A stretch of DNA of 64,000 nt, from contig JASEVX010000007.1 of NCBI GenBank assembly GCA_031761405.1, positions 62,631,062 through 62,695,061 on the forward strand, read 5' to 3'. This document shows, piece by piece, positions 63,735 through 64,000 of this stretch (position 1 is the stretch's first letter; each line of letters starts with the position of its first letter). The notes beneath the pieces are model-generated. The model was not told where the DNA came from. It did no database searches and worked only from the letters and a program-made list of their open reading frames with translations. This DNA is from Serripes groenlandicus. Lineage: Eukaryota > Mollusca > Bivalvia > Cardiida > Cardiidae. Both the position numbers and the translations under genes were made by a program.

Positions 63735-64000
63735 TTAGCTCGACTATTCGAAGAATATGAGAGCTATACTACTCACCCTGGCGTCGGCGTCGGCGTCGGC
63801 GTCGCCGTCGGCGTCCACGTCACACTTTGGTTAAGGTTTTGCATGCAAGTTCTTAAATACTACATGTATTGCATTGAAACTTTCTACAACCCTACCAAAC
63901 TATCACACCAATGTAGATTATCAAGTTAGATAACTCTATCCTGCATTTTATGCAAGTTATGGCCCTTTTTTACTTAGAAATTCTGGTTAAAGTTTTGCGT
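63735..64000 (+). repeat. Interspersed repeat with (GGCGTC)n, cut by the window end
   Basis: TTTAGCTCGACTATTCGAAG, GAGAGCTATACTACTCACCC, then GGCGTC repeats at about 63780-63812 and TTTGCATGCAAGTTC. No ORF of interest. Confidence 0.6.

Overview
The window looks like a nuclear genome fragment from a mollusc, most likely a bivalve. Genes are sparse and split into small exons with GT/AG introns of kilobases. More than half of the sequence is short non-autonomous DNA transposons, tRNA-headed SINEs and satellites. The taxon is inferred from the repeat style and was not matched to any database.

One protein-coding gene could be reconstructed. It runs on the minus strand from about 39113 down to about 1122. 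Fifteen exons join with matching splice phases into one open frame of roughly 900 codons. The predicted protein has a charged N-terminal helix, an Arg/Ser/Thr-rich linker, four ankyrin-type repeats (three on their own 99-102 nt exons), a long beta-rich region resembling the ZU5/UPA module of DTHD1, ankyrin, UNC5 and PIDD, and a C-terminal Death domain. It is probably a death-fold signalling scaffold. The 5' start and the last few residues are uncertain.

Layout. 1-30 kb: exons 2-15, with introns packed with MITE families called here M1 (TTAA-flanked, ends CCCTTTCCC), M4 (TTAA-flanked, ends CTCTTTCAGCGCC) and M5 (a palindrome around GTTGTGGGTACTC), SINEs A, B, C and D, a dead Tc1 transposase at 10.3 kb and a 3.1 kb long-inverted-repeat element at 16.8-19.9 kb. 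30.7-32.1 kb: a minisatellite grown from the tRNA head of a SINE-A. 34.6-37.6 kb: a 54-58 bp satellite. 38.9-39.1 kb: the most 5' exon found. 39.65-40.55 kb: an (ATG)n-rich array. 40.7-43.33 kb: a 46 bp satellite ending in a 200 bp N gap, then a (GA)n/(CAGA)n microsatellite. 44-64 kb: no recognisable gene, only MITEs (M1, M2, M3, M5), SINEs, foldbacks and unassigned DNA.

The observations most worth following are these. M5 copies lie just upstream of four exon acceptors, and M1 ends lie just downstream of several donors, one only 4 bp from an exon. The M1 central hairpin shows covariation. A SINE head has become an array of about 42 Pol III A-box-like units. The 3.1 kb element contains a tandem series of hairpins. 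There is a clean nested MITE with an 8 bp target duplication. Long open frames in the arrays (30.9-32.2, 34.9-35.5, 39.5-40.8 and 43.3-44.0 kb) come from repeats and are not annotated as genes.
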